Positions 25,844-38,317 of a stretch of 64,000 nucleotides of DNA are shown in pieces. The DNA is from Limanda limanda. Taxonomy: Eukaryota; Chordata; Actinopteri; Pleuronectiformes; Pleuronectidae. The notes under the pieces were generated by a model that saw nothing but the letters and a program-made list of their open reading frames with translations, was not told the origin of the DNA and made no database searches. The stretch lies in the NCBI RefSeq assembly GCF_963576545.1, contig NC_083637.1, positions 23,292,007 through 23,356,006 on the forward strand, given 5' to 3'. How positions within the stretch are numbered: the first letter of the stretch is position 1; every line of letters starts with the position of its first letter. The position numbers and the translations under genes are program-made.

Positions 25844-25929
25844 GTGTCCTTAATCTGTTATTCATTATTCTGTTTTGTACAGTTTTATATATCATATTTC
25901 ATATTTGTAATAAAGATTGTTTTTATGGT

Positions 25930-27020
25930 TGATCACTGCTGTTTTCATTTGTGGAAGAATGAATGAATGACTAAATTAATGAATGAACAAATGGTCATTG
26001 GTAAGAGTACAATTGCTGCCTTTTATTGATACAAGGAAGGATGTTTATTTGTCACATACATAGAAATACTAACGTAAAGCATGTAGTGAAATTTTGTTTG
26101 GTGTTAAGCTTTTTCTGTGCGAGTGTGAAGAAAGAAAGATCAAGAAATATTTTTCATAAATAGCAAGAGGGAGTATAAAGTGCAGTGTGTGTACAGTCCA
26201 TGTGCAAGTGTGAAAACAGATGTAATTGCAGTTTATATAGTAATTGTATGTGTTCAGGATACGGAATTCTTGAGGTAAGAAGCTCCTCCTCAGTCTCTCT
26301 TTTCTGGTCTAGTAGCAGCAGAGACGTTTGCCTGACCTTAGTGTTTTAAAGGTCCATGGTCATGTCAGGACATCATCCACAGCTGATGGGTGCTGATACT
26401 TTGAACTTCCTCAGCTGACGTAGGAGGTACAGTCTTTGCCTTGATTTCTTAAGTGTGTGCGGGGTATTTCAAACTTGATCTCAAATGACTTAACATAAAC
26501 ATTACATTATCGTATATTTGCCTAAATGTTCTTCTTGGACGCGGCTATGTATACAGCACTGTTTAGAATCCATTTGGCCCACTTTTGAGGATGTTCGGGT
26601 GTTTTCGAATCTAACCATGGGAGCCGCCCTCTTGCCACTCTGTTGACAAAAAGCAGCTACCTCATTGATGTAGAACGATCACCTGTCGAACCGTGATACC
26701 ACTCGCGACCAAAATCCTATTACGCTCTGAAGAAAGTAGTTCTGCATAAAACATACACGCATCGACAATCGACTGGAATTTCAGCGACTGACTTTTTTTG
26801 GGTAGCTTAACACGACTTGTTCTTTTTTATGAGCTAAAGATTGTGTAGATGCCAGACTGTGGAGCGGGATGAAACGATAACAGGGTTCACCTTACAGCCT
26901 AATTGAGTGCCACGTAATTTCAGAGTGGGAAACACTGAAAAAGAGTGATGCAGCTCTGAAGAAGGAAAACTGTTATCCTCGTATAATTATTTTCAGCCAA
27001 TCAAAACAGATTCAAAACTT
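25930..27020. other. Non-coding interval with an slc26a11 intron relic at its right end
   Basis: No gene is seen in 25930-26900. At 26920-27020 the sequence ('cagagtgggaaacactgaaa', then 'tcctcgtataattatt') matches 44765-44880, which lies in the slc26a11 intron of copy B. The nuclease-like pseudogene and the LINE therefore appear to have landed inside copy A's slc26a11 remnant. Confidence 0.6.
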
Positions 27021-29450
27021 AGCACGTAGCTTAGCCTCAGCTTGCAGTCCCTCGACTTGTCCCGTGCAGCCAGGAGACCAAGGCGGCTGGGTGACGGTCC
27101 GCAGGGGGCATAGTGCTACCCTTAAAAAGCCCACGATTAAAGAGCCATCAGCTCACATTTCAAATAGATTCTCTCTGCTCTGCCACGCACCCGTTGAGAA
27201 GCAAACTCTAGTAATTGGCGACTCGGCGTTCTTTTAAACATAAGTTCACTGTCATCAAAGGCTATTTTAGTTAATGAACTAGTCTCAGATTATAACATAC
27301 ATTTATTGTCCCTCATTGAGACGTGGCTGCATCCTGATGAATATGTCATTCTAAATTAATCTACACCCCCCACACCCCCCATTCATATAAATTCACACGT
27401 TCCGAGAGAATTCGGCCGAGGAGGTGGAGTTGTTGCTATTTTTAACTCCAGTCTATCAATTAATCCTAAACTTAAACTCAGCTTCAACTCATTTGAATGT
27501 CTTGTTCTTAGTCTCCCACACCAATCCAAGAAACATCACAGCCAAACATATTTGCTGTAGTTTACCGTGCTCCTGGGGCTTTTAAGCGGAATTTTGAGTT
27601 TTTATCAAACCTAGTCCTAAAGACCGATGAAATTATTATTGTTGGTGACTTTAATATTCATGGTGACGATAATAAAGATAGCGTTAACGTAGCATTTATT
27701 TCGATACTAGACTCATTTGGTTTCAGTCAGTGTGTACACCAACCTAGTCATTGTTGTAACCACACACTTGACCTTGTATTATCATACGATGTCAAAATTG
27801 AATATTTAACAGTACTTCCCGCGCAATCCAATTCTATCAGACCATAATTTAATAACATTCGATTTTTCATTATCTGAATATATCTGAATCACAGCACAGA
27901 GACAGCCTTGGCAGAAGTCACTAATGACCTTCTAATAGCTTCAGATCAGGGATTTGTGTCTGTCCTCGTTCTGTTAGATCTCAGTGCAGCATTCGACACA
28001 ATTGATCATCAAATTTCATTACAGAGACTAGAACAGTTAATTGACATTAAAAGAACTGCCCTAAACTGGTCTAAATCTTGTTTTTCTGATCGCTTCCAAT
28101 TCGTGCAAATTAATGATGAGTCATCTGTGCGGCCCAATTATATTCTCATTATATATGCCTCCACTAGGAAACATTATCAGGTCACACTTGGTAAATTTCC
28201 ACTGCTATGCGGATGACACCCAGTTATATTTGTCAATAAAACCTGAACAAAGTAATCAATGAACTGAACTTTCGAGCATGTCTCAATGACATAAAAACCT
28301 GGATGACCCGCAATTTTCTCTTATTAAACTCAGATAAAACAGAGGTTATAATACTTGGCCCTAAACACCTTAGAGAGACATTATCTTATGATATAGCTGC
28401 GCTAGACGACATTGCCCATGCTTCCAATGAAACAATCAGGAACTTGGGAATGATCTTCGATCCTGATTTGTCCTTTAATACTCACTTAAAATTAATTTTT
28501 AGGACGGCCTTTTTCCACTTGCGTAATATCTCAAAAATCAGAATATGTCCCTTCACAAAAAGTTGCAGAAAAAGCAATCCACGCCTTTGTTACATCCAGA
28601 CTGGATTATTATAACTCATTATTATCAGGCTCCAGCAGTAAGTCGTTAATGACTCAAAATGCCGCAGCACCTGTCCTGACCAGAACCAAGAAAAGAGAGC
28701 ACATTTCTCCAGTATTAGCATCGCTACACTGGCTTCCGGTTAAATCTAGAATAGAATTTTAAATTCTCCTCCTCACCTTCAAGGCCCCTAATAATATGGC
28801 GCCATTTTACCTTACAGAGCTGTTAGTACCTTATCAACCCACTAGAGCTTTCCACGTAGAGTAGGAGCCAGAGCTTTCAGCCATCAAGCGTCTCTCCTCT
28901 GGAATAATCTCTCCCTTTCAGTTCGGGAAGCAGACACCATCTGTACGTTTAAGAGTAGGCTTAAAACCTTTCTTTTTGATAAAGCTTGTAGTTAGAGCTG
29001 GTCTAGGCTTGTCTTAGAACTGCTCTTAGTTATGCTGCTATAGGTCTGGAAGGTCGATAACATCAACTGGCGGTATGCATTAATTAGTGCGGCAGAACGT
29101 AACTTGTCCTATGTTCTAAAATGGGAAGCGTTTAGTTTAAAAAGGCATAGAGGTATTGATGTCTGATCTACTGAGTGGGCCACATAGTTTTCATAGTATT
29201 GCCGTATGAACCAGTAGCCAGTCAGATTTACCTTGAGCCTTAGTGTACCCTCAAGTTTGGCCTGTATCATTGTATCATTGATTACGAGGCAAAAACACCT
29301 GATGACACTAAAGTGCAAAGGGAATTTATGACACATGACACACGGAGCTTCTCTTTCCAGCTTCTCCTTCCTCTTCTCCATCCTTATCACATCAAAGTAA
29401 TTCATATCTCATCAATACACGTTACAAGACTTGACCCTTCCCCTGAGTCC
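27020..29450 (+). mobile_element. Degenerate L2-type LINE
   Basis: Plus-strand fragments in order: end of ORF1 (TLVIGDSAF), apurinic endonuclease pieces (LLSLIETWLHPDEY, EIIIVGDFNIHGDD at about 27628-27670), reverse transcriptase (VLLDLSAAFDTIDHQ at about 27967-28010, then CYADDTQLY at 28204-28230, FLLLNSDKTEVIILGP), and C-terminal pieces near 28900. The 3' part to about 29450 reads like an L2 3' UTR ('ttcatatctcatcaatacac'). Several stops and frameshifts mean it is dead. Orientation is opposite to the SRCR/ZP genes. Confidence 0.8.
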
Positions 29451-29461
29451 CGTTGCGTTAA

Positions 29462-29532
29462 GTCCACTGCGTAACTTTTTCTTTCCTTTGACTTTACTGA
29501 CATTTACAAGTTTAACTCTTACACCACTGGCA
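29462..29532. repeat. Relic of gng12 flank beside copy B
   Basis: About 70 bases ('gtccactgcgtaactttttc' onward) match 6586-6655, which lies just outside the gng12-like exon. Immediately after, the sequence jumps to the equivalent of 8010. The segment corresponding to 6656-8008, with the gng12 first exon and CpG block, is missing here. Confidence 0.7.
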
Positions 29533-29639
29533 CACTTCTGAGCGGAGAATCTTGCTCTGCATTGTGCTGTCTATAAAGCAAACTCAGGATAAAGTCTGTA
29601 GGAAATTCTCCTGATATCCTCTTGAGGTCATATCAGAGG

Positions 29640-30005
29640 CACTCATACCACCAGAATAGAACAAAGGAAGGCTGGGGTGAGTGAAACCTCAATATTTGGT
29701 TGGGAGATGATTCAGGATTCAGGATCACTAATATCAATCATGTACTCTGGATTTACTTTTGTTATGAGCAGAAAAGGTTGTATCTCATTTATTCACACAT
29801 CACAGGATCAGGCCTTCATCTCTGCTGTACATCTACCAGCAGAGAGTCTTCAGAAGAGCCAGCAGCACAACCAAAGACCCGACTCAGCATCAACTCCTCA
29901 CACCAGTCTGAAATGCAGGACTCCAAGACAGATTTTACCCTCAGGCCATAAAACTGATTAACACCTCCAAACACTGCCACTGTCTTCCCCTCCCCATATA
30001 AAAAA
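29640..30005 (+). mobile_element. Copy B version of the LINE 3' remnant at 8220-8580
   Basis: Nearly the same sequence as 8118-8490, including the FIHTSQDQAFISAVH translation and the 'aaaactgattaacacctcca' end. It is part of the duplicated unit, not a separate insertion. Confidence 0.55.
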
Positions 30006-30217
30006 AGTACAACTCACTCTACTGACATTGTGTCTTTGCGCAACAGACTATATGCACACTTGCTTTCGCACATTCCCTTTAACCACTGTTATTGACTGCC
30101 TCAGTATGTTTGGGTGTATATTTATAATGAGCTTGATGAGTGGATATGAATGTGCTTTTATAAAAAATATATATGAAAAGAAACACAGAGAAGAAGAAAA
30201 GTACTCTGACCTTGATT

Positions 30218-30223
30218 TTTATT
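30218..30223 (-). terminator. Poly(A) signal of copy B
   Basis: AATAAA on the minus strand about 185 bases past the stop, in the same context as copies A and C. Confidence 0.5.
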
Positions 30224-30405
30224 TTCCTCAATCACTTCACAGATCATTACACAGCTAATACAAATCAGGAAAACAGTGTGTGTTAATATTCAATTATGCA
30301 ATGTAACACATGTTTTTTTATTATCGATTTATGAATAAAGAAATTCAAACACAAAATAATATCACACTATGAAATGTGTTTGTATTATTACTATGTGTTA
30401 CCAGC

Positions 30406-31987
30406 TCACTCAGGTGACTTGGACCCTGAAGATAAAGAAGAAAGAGGAAAAACATGGTGATTCATTCTGTATTGATCATTATGTTGACACATCAATCCTG
30501 AGAGCACAGCGTTAATCATACTCACAAGTGATTGGTCCAATGGTGAGGGGCTTCAGAGGAGCAGAGCTGGAAACAGAGCGAGATGTCCTTCTTCTGCAAG
30601 ACTATGAAAAGGAGGGGGAATAACAGATCCAATCAAAACCAGTTGAAAGCTGCTGTGACTATTGATAGATAATGCTATTGATAATGTGAAACGTGTGACT
30701 TACTGGGGCACAGCGGGAGCTCCTCTGGTCACACAGGCTGAGGCTGCAGTGGAGGTACATGTCACTGTATTCACCGTCGATCAGGAAAAACAGGACGGAG
30801 AAACGAGCCTGTCGGGATGAGCCGCTCTCGATCACTGCCACTTGCTGTCGGTCAGTGGGGCACCTGGCAGTGAGGATGGAGCATATCATGAGGGCCATTA
30901 TACATCACATTATACACAGTTTTCCTCCCCAATTCCCATTATAAACCACAAAGCATAATGATGAAGAGGAACACTTACTTGTTCTGGATGAAAATGTATT
31001 GTGCGGTATCATTGGAGTTTGATGAGTTAGAGGCGTAGCAGTTCTCCAGAACAACTACAAAGCTTGGGTCTCTGACTAATACAGAGACGCCCACATGCAG
31101 AGGTGAGCCCACAGGGAGCGTGATCAAACCAGGTGGATAAGGCTGAGTGAAGCTGGAGGTGCGGAACAGAGACATGGAGGCTCGAGCTTTGCTACCTAAG
31201 CCTGAGAGGCCAACTGCAGACCTGTCAAAAATATAAGCCTTGTTATTATGATGACCTAAAATCCTACACAGGTGACATTGATGTGTCCTGGAGGTATAAA
31301 GCCACTGTGGCAAACAGCGGTGCATGCTTATGCTGACATGATTGGTTAAAAGTAGCATGGACTAGACCAATTTTTACCAGGTTAAAAAGGTAATAAAAAG
31401 GTACTTACGGCAGCACTGGTCTGACTGCCACATTCATGCTGACGTCTGTGTCGAGGGGATACGCACAGGAGAAGGGAAGACTCACAGGACGTGAGAAGGA
31501 CACATTTCCTCGGTAGAGATATAAACTGTTGGAGTAGATGGCGTGTGTACGGTTGGTCTGAAAGATAGAGTGGTTCAATTATTATTCACTTGAAGCTCTA
31601 TTACAGTTTGAGTGGTTTTGTCATACAGGCAAAAGATCTGGGTTTAAGATATTGTCTCTGCCAGTTCCTGCTAATCTGAGCTCCCTGCAGAGGAGTACAT
31701 ATGGGAACCAAAAGCTAAGTCTTAATTATCGTAATAATAAATGAATGGACATAAATTGAAAATGAACAAAGTATTTACCCTCAGTGTGTTTCCACATGCA
31801 CCTGCCTGAGCGTCCACCTCGTACCAAACTACATCATTATGCATTCTGACCCAGGAGCAGTTTTGAACTGCCAGGTTTCCAGCGAGTGGATTCAAACCCA
31901 TGGCTGTTATGGCAGCCATATTTAGCCCTATTTGGATTTCGTCACGTCCACAGATGATCTGAGGAGACTGGAGTGGAGGGCTTTGGA
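30406..31987 (-). CDS. Copy B ZP module
   Basis: Six exons with the same lengths as copy A (209, 149, 243, 160, 76, 20 nt). Contains CRRRTSRS and the GPIT patch and ends WSKSPE, where A and C have WDKSPE. No membrane anchor is encoded. Confidence 0.83.
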
Positions 31988-34261
31988 CTAAAGAAAAAGT
32001 AAAAAAAAGTCAGTAAATAAAAGTATGTTAGATCTCCACTCTGCCAGAGCAGTAGTTGTCAGAATTGACCAGCCTCACTGGTGAAGCAGCTACGAGAAAC
32101 ACATGCAACAAAATACTGTTGATTAGAGACACAGATGAAAGAGAGACTTCAATAGGATTTCTATAAAAAAAATATCAGTGTGAAGCACATATTCCATATT
32201 TCTGTTCTACAGTGTTATCATATGTTGTCTGACAGGGAGACTTCATTGGCTTTAAATCTTCAAATAAGCATTTACCTTCACAGACGACACCAGCATCCTC
32301 ACTGTGACCACAGTTGTGAGATCCAATCCCTCGGTTACGGCACTCGGTCAGCTGTGATTCGCTGCCGGAGCAAACAACATCGTCTAACCAGATGGGTCCA
32401 CTGCCCTGTCCAAACCGTGCACGTTGTGGTGCTGACAGGACCCTGCCACAACCCAGCTGCCTGCACACCACCTGAGCATCAACCAGGTCCCAGTTGTCAT
32501 CACACACCGTCCCCCACTGTCCACGGAGGAAGATCTCTACTCTGCCAGAGCAGGAGCTGTTTCCTCCATTGGCCAGACGGACCTGTCCCTCGTCTCCTGT
32601 GCTGTTGTTCACCGCTGTTGTTCCAGGGGTGCCAGATGTGAGCGAAGCAGAGGTGAAGGTCTGAGATCCTGTATCAAGTGTGGTTGGTGAATCTGTGGTG
32701 TGGTGCACTGCTGCTGTTGTTCCAGAGGTGTCAGATGTGAGTGCAGCAGAGGTGAAGGTCTGAGATCCTGTATCAAGTGTGGTTGGTGAATCTGTGGTGT
32801 GGTGCACTGCTGCTGTTGTTCCAGAGGTGTCAGATGTGAGTGCAGCCGAGGTGAAGGTCTGAGATCCTGTATCAAGTGTGGTTGATGAATCTGTGGTGTG
32901 GTGCACTGCTGCTGTTGTTCCAGAGGTGTCAGATGTGAGTGCAGCAGAGGTGAAGGTCTGAGATCCTGTATCAAGTGTGGTTGGTGAATCTGTGGTGTGG
33001 TGCACTGCTGCTGTTTGAGAGGTGCCTTGCTGTCCTGGACCAGGAGTGGTCAAAGGCACTACAACGTCTGTTCTGTCCACCTCTGTTGACAACGAAAAAC
33101 ATCAGTGTGCAACAAAGAGTTTTTGTTCATAAACTGTCATTTGAATATATAAACAAAAGGACAATATATTCTCTAGACTATTATGCTTACAATGGATGGA
33201 TTAAATGGGTAAATTGCATTTGTTGTTAGAGAGTAAAGTTTCAGTACCTGCACAGTAGGCCTGATAGCATAGGTTCGGCTTCACCAGTTTGTAGACGTAG
33301 TAGTTTCCATTGCAGAGTTTGACATTGATGGTGTTCGAGCTATAAGAGCAGCAGCTGGAGAGCCAGTGACCACATACATTCCGATTTACAATCACTCCTG
33401 GCTGTGTGGGATGAGGCTCTGTTATCCAAAGGGGAACTTGTGTTCCACACCTTTTTCTCTGAACACACCACTCGGGAACATGGGCACTGGTTTTATTCAG
33501 GAACAGACGATACCAGCCTTGCCAATTAACATCTCTGTCACAGCGTGGTTTCAGATTTAATTTGTTATCTATCGACCGCCAGTCATGGTGCAGCTCAGTG
33601 TAGCGCTCACAGGGGTCAGCACAGCGGGCGACCCCATTAGTACTGATGCAGTCCATGCCTGTTGGGCAAACAGTGTTTCCACACCTGAACTGGACAGATT
33701 GGGAAGAGGGCCCATATCTGGCAGCGGAGGAAGGCTCCATACATATGAAAGAGCCTGGTGTGTTGTGGCACACCTGAGGCGGTGCACACGGTGGGTCTGG
33801 GAGGGAGCACTCGTCAGTTTCCACACAGCCGCTGTCTGGTGACCAGTGATAACCTTGGCTACAACACGAAGAGTCACTGCAGAGTTTTGCGTCGTAGCAG
33901 GTGAGACCGTCGCCTATGAAGCCATCTTTACAGACACAAGAGAGAACCGGGCCACTAAACGTGTCTCCTCTGTCCTGTGACTCCTGGCACATGGATTCAA
34001 TGTGACATGAATCACAGCTGGAGACAAGTGTCCCTGTGAAAGTGTAAAATAAAGTCATACTTGTGAGTTGTGGTCTGTGAACACATTCTGCTAATTTTAA
34101 TTGTTCATTAAAATTTACTGTGTAATCAGGTGAGATGAAATTTAACTCGAGATGACAGAGAGTCAGATTGACTTACCTGAAGTGTTCCCTGTAAAAAACT
34201 GCAAAATTAGGAGCAAGAGCAAACCCCCGGGCATCTCCATCATGGACCACATCCACGACAT
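30406..34261 (-). CDS. SRCR/ZP gene copy B: signal, EGF/D8C, Ser/Thr repeat, 1 SRCR, ZP (844 aa)
   Basis: Exons in transcript order: 34261-34177 (signal), 34033-33248 (EGF-like plus D8C, 786 nt), 33082-32276 (Ser/Thr repeats plus one SRCR, 807 nt), then ZP exons 31987-31779, 31557-31409, 31221-30979, 30863-30704, 30601-30526 and 30425-30406. Lengths sum to 2535 nt, all phases agree and no stop interrupts. The order D8C then ZP is the uromodulin/GP2 plan with an SRCR domain and mucin-like linker inserted. This is the shortest of the three paralogues; a relic at 32031-32095 shows that a second SRCR exon was lost. The non-coding acceptor before the ATG has CAT where A and C have CAG, so first-exon splicing may use a nearby AAG. 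Likely secreted; function inferred from domains only. Confidence 0.85.
32031..32095 (-). pseudogene. Relic of a deleted second SRCR exon in copy B
   Basis: About 65 bases match the first 22 codons of the SRCRb exon of copy C ([10 protein letters not shown] then a CSGRVEI equivalent) including its acceptor. The match stops abruptly at 32031 and joins intron sequence. The rest of the exon and its donor are gone. Confidence 0.8.
32276..33082 (-). CDS. Copy B exon: Ser/Thr-rich repeats plus SRCR domain
   Basis: Begins [20 protein letters not shown], continues with about four 33-residue Ser/Thr repeats ([20 protein letters not shown] and on), then [16 protein letters not shown] and a complete eight-cysteine SRCR ([56 protein letters not shown]). 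The Ser/Thr part should be O-glycosylated and act as a mucin-like spacer between the D8C and SRCR domains. Confidence 0.87.
32640..33030 (-). repeat. 99-bp coding minisatellite
   Basis: The phrase 'gtgcactgctgctgttg' recurs near 32704, 32803, 32902 and 33000, a 99-base step (33 codons), so copy-number change keeps the frame. Units differ by only a few bases (TTDSPTT versus TTDSSTT). Confidence 0.9.
33248..34033 (-). CDS. Copy B exon: EGF-like and D8C domains
   Basis: 262 codons, phase 1-1. An EGF-like segment ([16 protein letters not shown]), a calcium-binding-type EGF ([10 protein letters not shown] then [10 protein letters not shown]), and then a uromodulin-type D8C domain with the familiar landmarks [33 protein letters not shown] and [13 protein letters not shown]. 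The exon equals human uromodulin's D8C in order and spacing of cysteines as I recall them. Confidence 0.87.
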
Positions 34262-34353
34262 GAACTTGATGAAAAACACAACAAAAATATATGAAAATCA
34301 TATGTTCACATTATGATCATGACTCTACTTTGCCAGTGTTTGTACTCACCTTG

Positions 34354-34434
34354 AGAGAGAGAGGGGAAATCCAGTAGATGCTGAAAAACCTCTCTGTGAA
34401 ATGTGCCTTTGGTGCGAGCGCATGATGCTTTATA
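34354..34434 (-). promoter_or_regulatory. TATA promoter and leader exon of copy B
   Basis: TATAAA at about 34434-34429 and a leader exon ending at a CTCAAG|GTGAGTAC donor, in register with copies A and C. Confidence 0.55.
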
Positions 34435-34499
34435 GGCCCGTCTCTGTGTGCAGAAGACAAAAGAAGGAGATCATTGTTGAAACAAATAAGCAGGCCATT

Positions 34500-36760
34500 G
34501 ATAACGCTGGTTCGATATGACATCAAAAAAGTTACTTATTAACAAAGTATCCAATTCAAACATAACCAACACACAGGCAAAAGCCCTTAGTCAATATATG
34601 TTATGGTTCTTCAATCATTCGCAGGTCAACATACAGTACTGGAGACCTTTTGGTTTTGACAGGTTTGCACATTCCAGCGCTATCAACCTCCTCCTGTCAA
34701 CATCCGGAACAGACTGTAGTAGTGGATGAACACATTCATCATTTAACAGCATCCCACTGTTTTCATGTTCAGGTTTGACAGAACAAATACCATTTGCGTC
34801 AGTTTCTGGAAATTGTTAGGTTGACGTATACTTCAACTAGAAGTGGTGATCATTAGAGCACATACCTCCACCAAGGCCAAACAGTCCTCGTGAATTCAGT
34901 CGAGCTGAACCAATTTACGCACACTCATAGATATCATTTCTTTTAATATCTTAATATGTCTGATCAGTTGTACTTGTAAAAAAAGGTTAAAGATAGTGTG
35001 CAGATGTATTCTTGTTGTTTTGTTCGACCCATGTCCCCTCCTTCCACCAAGTTTCATGTTAATCCGTCCTTTAGTATTTGTGTAACTCTGCTGACAACAA
35101 ACAAACAAACAAACAAACAAACAAACAAACTACTAGGGCACTCAGTAGAGCGCATACCTCCACCAAGGCCAAACTGTCCCTGTATAAAATTTAAGTTCAC
35201 AACATCCAGATTTTTATTTTGACCTGCACCTAATTTCACACACTCGTACATAGCAGTCCCTAGAGCATGTCTGATCTTTTTCATCAAGAGTCATGAATCT
35301 GTGAGAAATGAAGGAAAATGTTGAAAACGCCCAAATTCACAATGTTAAAGAAAAGGAAAGAAGTTCCTGATCTTGACAGAATGTAATGGTTCACTCTGCA
35401 TGATAAAACTTCCAATGAAGATGGATGTCACTGGTTGAAATGTTTTTTTAAATGAATGATTAGATCTCTTTGAAGTTAGGAGTGCAATGTAAAGATCAAA
35501 TAACAGCTAATTACATTTCCCATTTTCTCAAAATGATTTATTGTTTATTACATGGACATACCTAGTCTTATCACCATTTACTGGACTCACATTGCTGCTG
35601 CTTGTATTAATTTGTCTACTGTACTATTTCAAAACTCACTTACTCTTTCAAGTTTTATTAATACAAGTTAAATGATTGACTCAGCGTTAGGTGCTTCACT
35701 GGAAGAAGAATGTGCTAAAAATGTTTTCCTAGCACTTGATGTTGGTAAGTGTGTTCTCAGTGTTACTGAATGGGCGCGATAAAGCAGTTCACAGACCCCC
35801 TTGAGGGTTAGATGCTATTAACAAAAGGGTTAAACATCATTGCTGCGTAAATCCAACTTTGAGTGACATTATCCTGAGAAAGAGTTTGCACAGCTCTCAG
35901 ATGAATCATCTTAATAACTTCATTTGAACAGGAACCTTCACAAACAGGGGTTAGTAAAAGGAGTTTGACATCATTGCTACACTAATACAACTTTTAGTTA
36001 CACCTCACTGAGAAAGTCTTTCTACAGCTCTTAGAATAATATTATAAACAACTTTATTTACAAAGCACCATTAAAAACAGGGATCACAAAGTGCTTAGAG
36101 TGATAATGATAACAGCAACTAATCAATAAAAGCAATTTGAAGACAGCATCATGAAAAAGCTGTAATTACAGATACATTTTCAATAAAAAGAAAAAGACGA
36201 CATAACATAAAAGCAAATACATACAAAGAATATAAGCAGTAAAACATAGAAAGTCTGTAGAAATGGGTTTTAAGAATTGATTTAAAAGACCGAATCAGCA
36301 AACCACACCCCCATATGGAGGTTGCTCTTCATTCTGAGGAGACAAATAATCAAATAATCAAAACTGAAAGCATAGAACTCATATCATCACTTTGGACTTG
36401 GGTTCATGTTCAGAGTTTTTTCACGTTTCTTAATGGGACTGGCACATGGTAGTGATAGGAGGTTTGGTTTTGAATCGGTATTTGTTTGTCAGTTAGCAAG
36501 ATTACACACATCGAAGAAATGACTGTGTTTGACATTGTGTGGTTGAAACCTATTTTGTAGTTGAAAATGACGTTTTTGCAGACCTGTTTAAAGACTTTTA
36601 TGACCTGTCTAAATACTTAATGACCTGAACTGTTTATGAGCTGTGTGTGACCTGAAAACTTTAAAACCTTTTTATCACTTAAATATTCTCCAAAGTACTG
36701 AATTCATGTCTGTTCGATCTCCAAAGGAAACATGTAAATCATTTATTCCTCTGTTTTAAT
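34500..36760. other. Upstream flank of copy B; two dispersed repeats, no gene
   Basis: The flank matches that of copy C (54700-56290 and on). Two copies of the dispersed repeat lie at about 34860-35130 and 35135-35290, separated by a (CAAA)n tract at 35097-35130. The remainder to 36760 shows no coding motif. Confidence 0.6.
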
Positions 36761-36975
36761 TCCTGTTTCAAACTGCGCCTACAGAACCAGTCTGAACTGG
36801 CTCAGACAAGCAGCCTTAGTTCTCCTATATAAGATCTTTGCACTTGACTGTTTTCCATCTTCACCCTGAGATCCCTGTGACTCTCTGTGTTGATCCTTTC
36901 TGCAGAAAGCCCCTATTAAAATACACAACGACAAATTTGGTGTTCCAGCCTCTTGTATTTTCAATCACAAATTCA
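36760..36975 (+). mobile_element. LTR-like fragment
   Basis: Contains a TATA motif ('tcctatataagatc'), then 'cttcaccctgagatccctgt', 'gttgatcctttctgcag' and an ATTAAA. An inverted copy of the same order is in the insertion at 56298-56795, and direct copies lie at 58120-58300 and, truncated, 19741-19815. This looks like an LTR of one family; no internal retroelement genes are seen. Confidence 0.5.
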
Positions 36976-37478
36976 AATATCTTGGTGGAAAAATCTGAGA
37001 TGTTTAGGGGACTGATAATTATGAGTGTGTGTAATTCTGTCTAGATCCATGAAAATATGTAGTGAATATAAATTAAATGAAACAATACTTGAAAAAGTAA
37101 AGTTATATTTTATATTACAGTTATCATTGTAAATCTATGAATAAACAAATTGGGATGCTGGAAATTCAGATTTGGTGTCTGGCAGCTCTCAGAGGGAGTG
37201 CTCTGTTAGTAAAAAATACAGATTTCCGACATATAAAACTCTTTAAACATGAGTCAGGGTTTGCAGATACAAAGTGCAAGGACGTCCAACAAGTTCTAAT
37301 GAGGGGGAAAAGGGTGACATCTCTGGCCACTGTATAACTGACTGACAGGAAATGAAGGTAGTTTGTATTTTTCTGACATAATCACATATCAGAACGTTCA
37401 CCAATTGATATTGGTGCAACACTGCAACTGTCAACTATCAAATATGTTCACCCCTGACTGTGATTGGACAGTACTGTG

Positions 37479-37990
37479 TCAGTCCTCCAGGAGGCGTCCT
37501 GGCTCCACTCGCAGCAGCGCCGCCTCCAAACTGTCCGTGTACCTGAGGCCTTCCAGATCAGCCGCTAAGAGATCCTCCAGAACAGAGGGCTGAGGGATTG
37601 CATGAGAAAGACACAATAACTCTATATCTAGTTTGTTGTGTTTTTTATAAAAACTGAATTCTGGCCCAAAATAATAATCTCACTAGCAATCTGGAAAAGA
37701 TCCGTTGCACGTCTCGTTGTTTGAACTGTCTCAGCACGTCCCTGAGCTCGCTGACCACCTTGTAATCTATGATGCTGACGTGATGGCAGTCCAGGACCAC
37801 TGAGCGCAGAGGAGACACTGAGGGAGATGATAAGGAGAGAGAGAAGAGTGGGTAAATGACAGGAAAGAGAGGAGGTGATGTGAAGTGTCTGATATACATA
37901 ACTTCACCTTGTAGAGCGTGGGTATGTATAATGTGGCTGAGATACTCTGTGGCGGGAAAACGTAGTCCACTGCTCAACTCCATCACTATA
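37479..37990 (-). pseudogene. slc26a11: slc26a11 3' end, copy B part 1 (STAS and C-terminus)
   Basis: 37817-37684 encodes the STAS core (VVLDCHHVSIIDYKVV). 37589-37479 is the last exon (PSVLEDLLAADLEGLRYTDS to LLED and TGA). The preceding STAS exon (ELSSGLRFPATEYL, ending 37908) is cut at about 37990, where unrelated repeat sequence begins. The exon at 37684 has an altered donor (GCTA|GTGAG). The rest of the gene, in decayed form, lies beyond the inserted block at 44354-45248. Confidence 0.83.
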
Positions 37991-38317
37991 GTCCAGGCAA
38001 AGTAGCGTTTTACGACAGACTAATTGTAAAAAAAATGTGCAGCTTTGATCATTTCTATGAGGTGTCCAGAACAACATACCAAAAGTCCAAAGAAATCCTA
38101 GTAGAGGAAATATGTTTAATTCTCATCAATCCGAGATGCGTGCCAATAAGGCCATGCAACAATATACCCCAATGGGGCTATTTTTTCCCTTCCTCCTATC
38201 AAAATGAAACTTTACATAGTAAAAGTATACATGAAAAGTAACTTCTTTTGTATTACAAGTTTCTTTGGAAATTAATTTGAATATGCACATGACCTCCACA
38301 CTTATTATTTGCATAGG

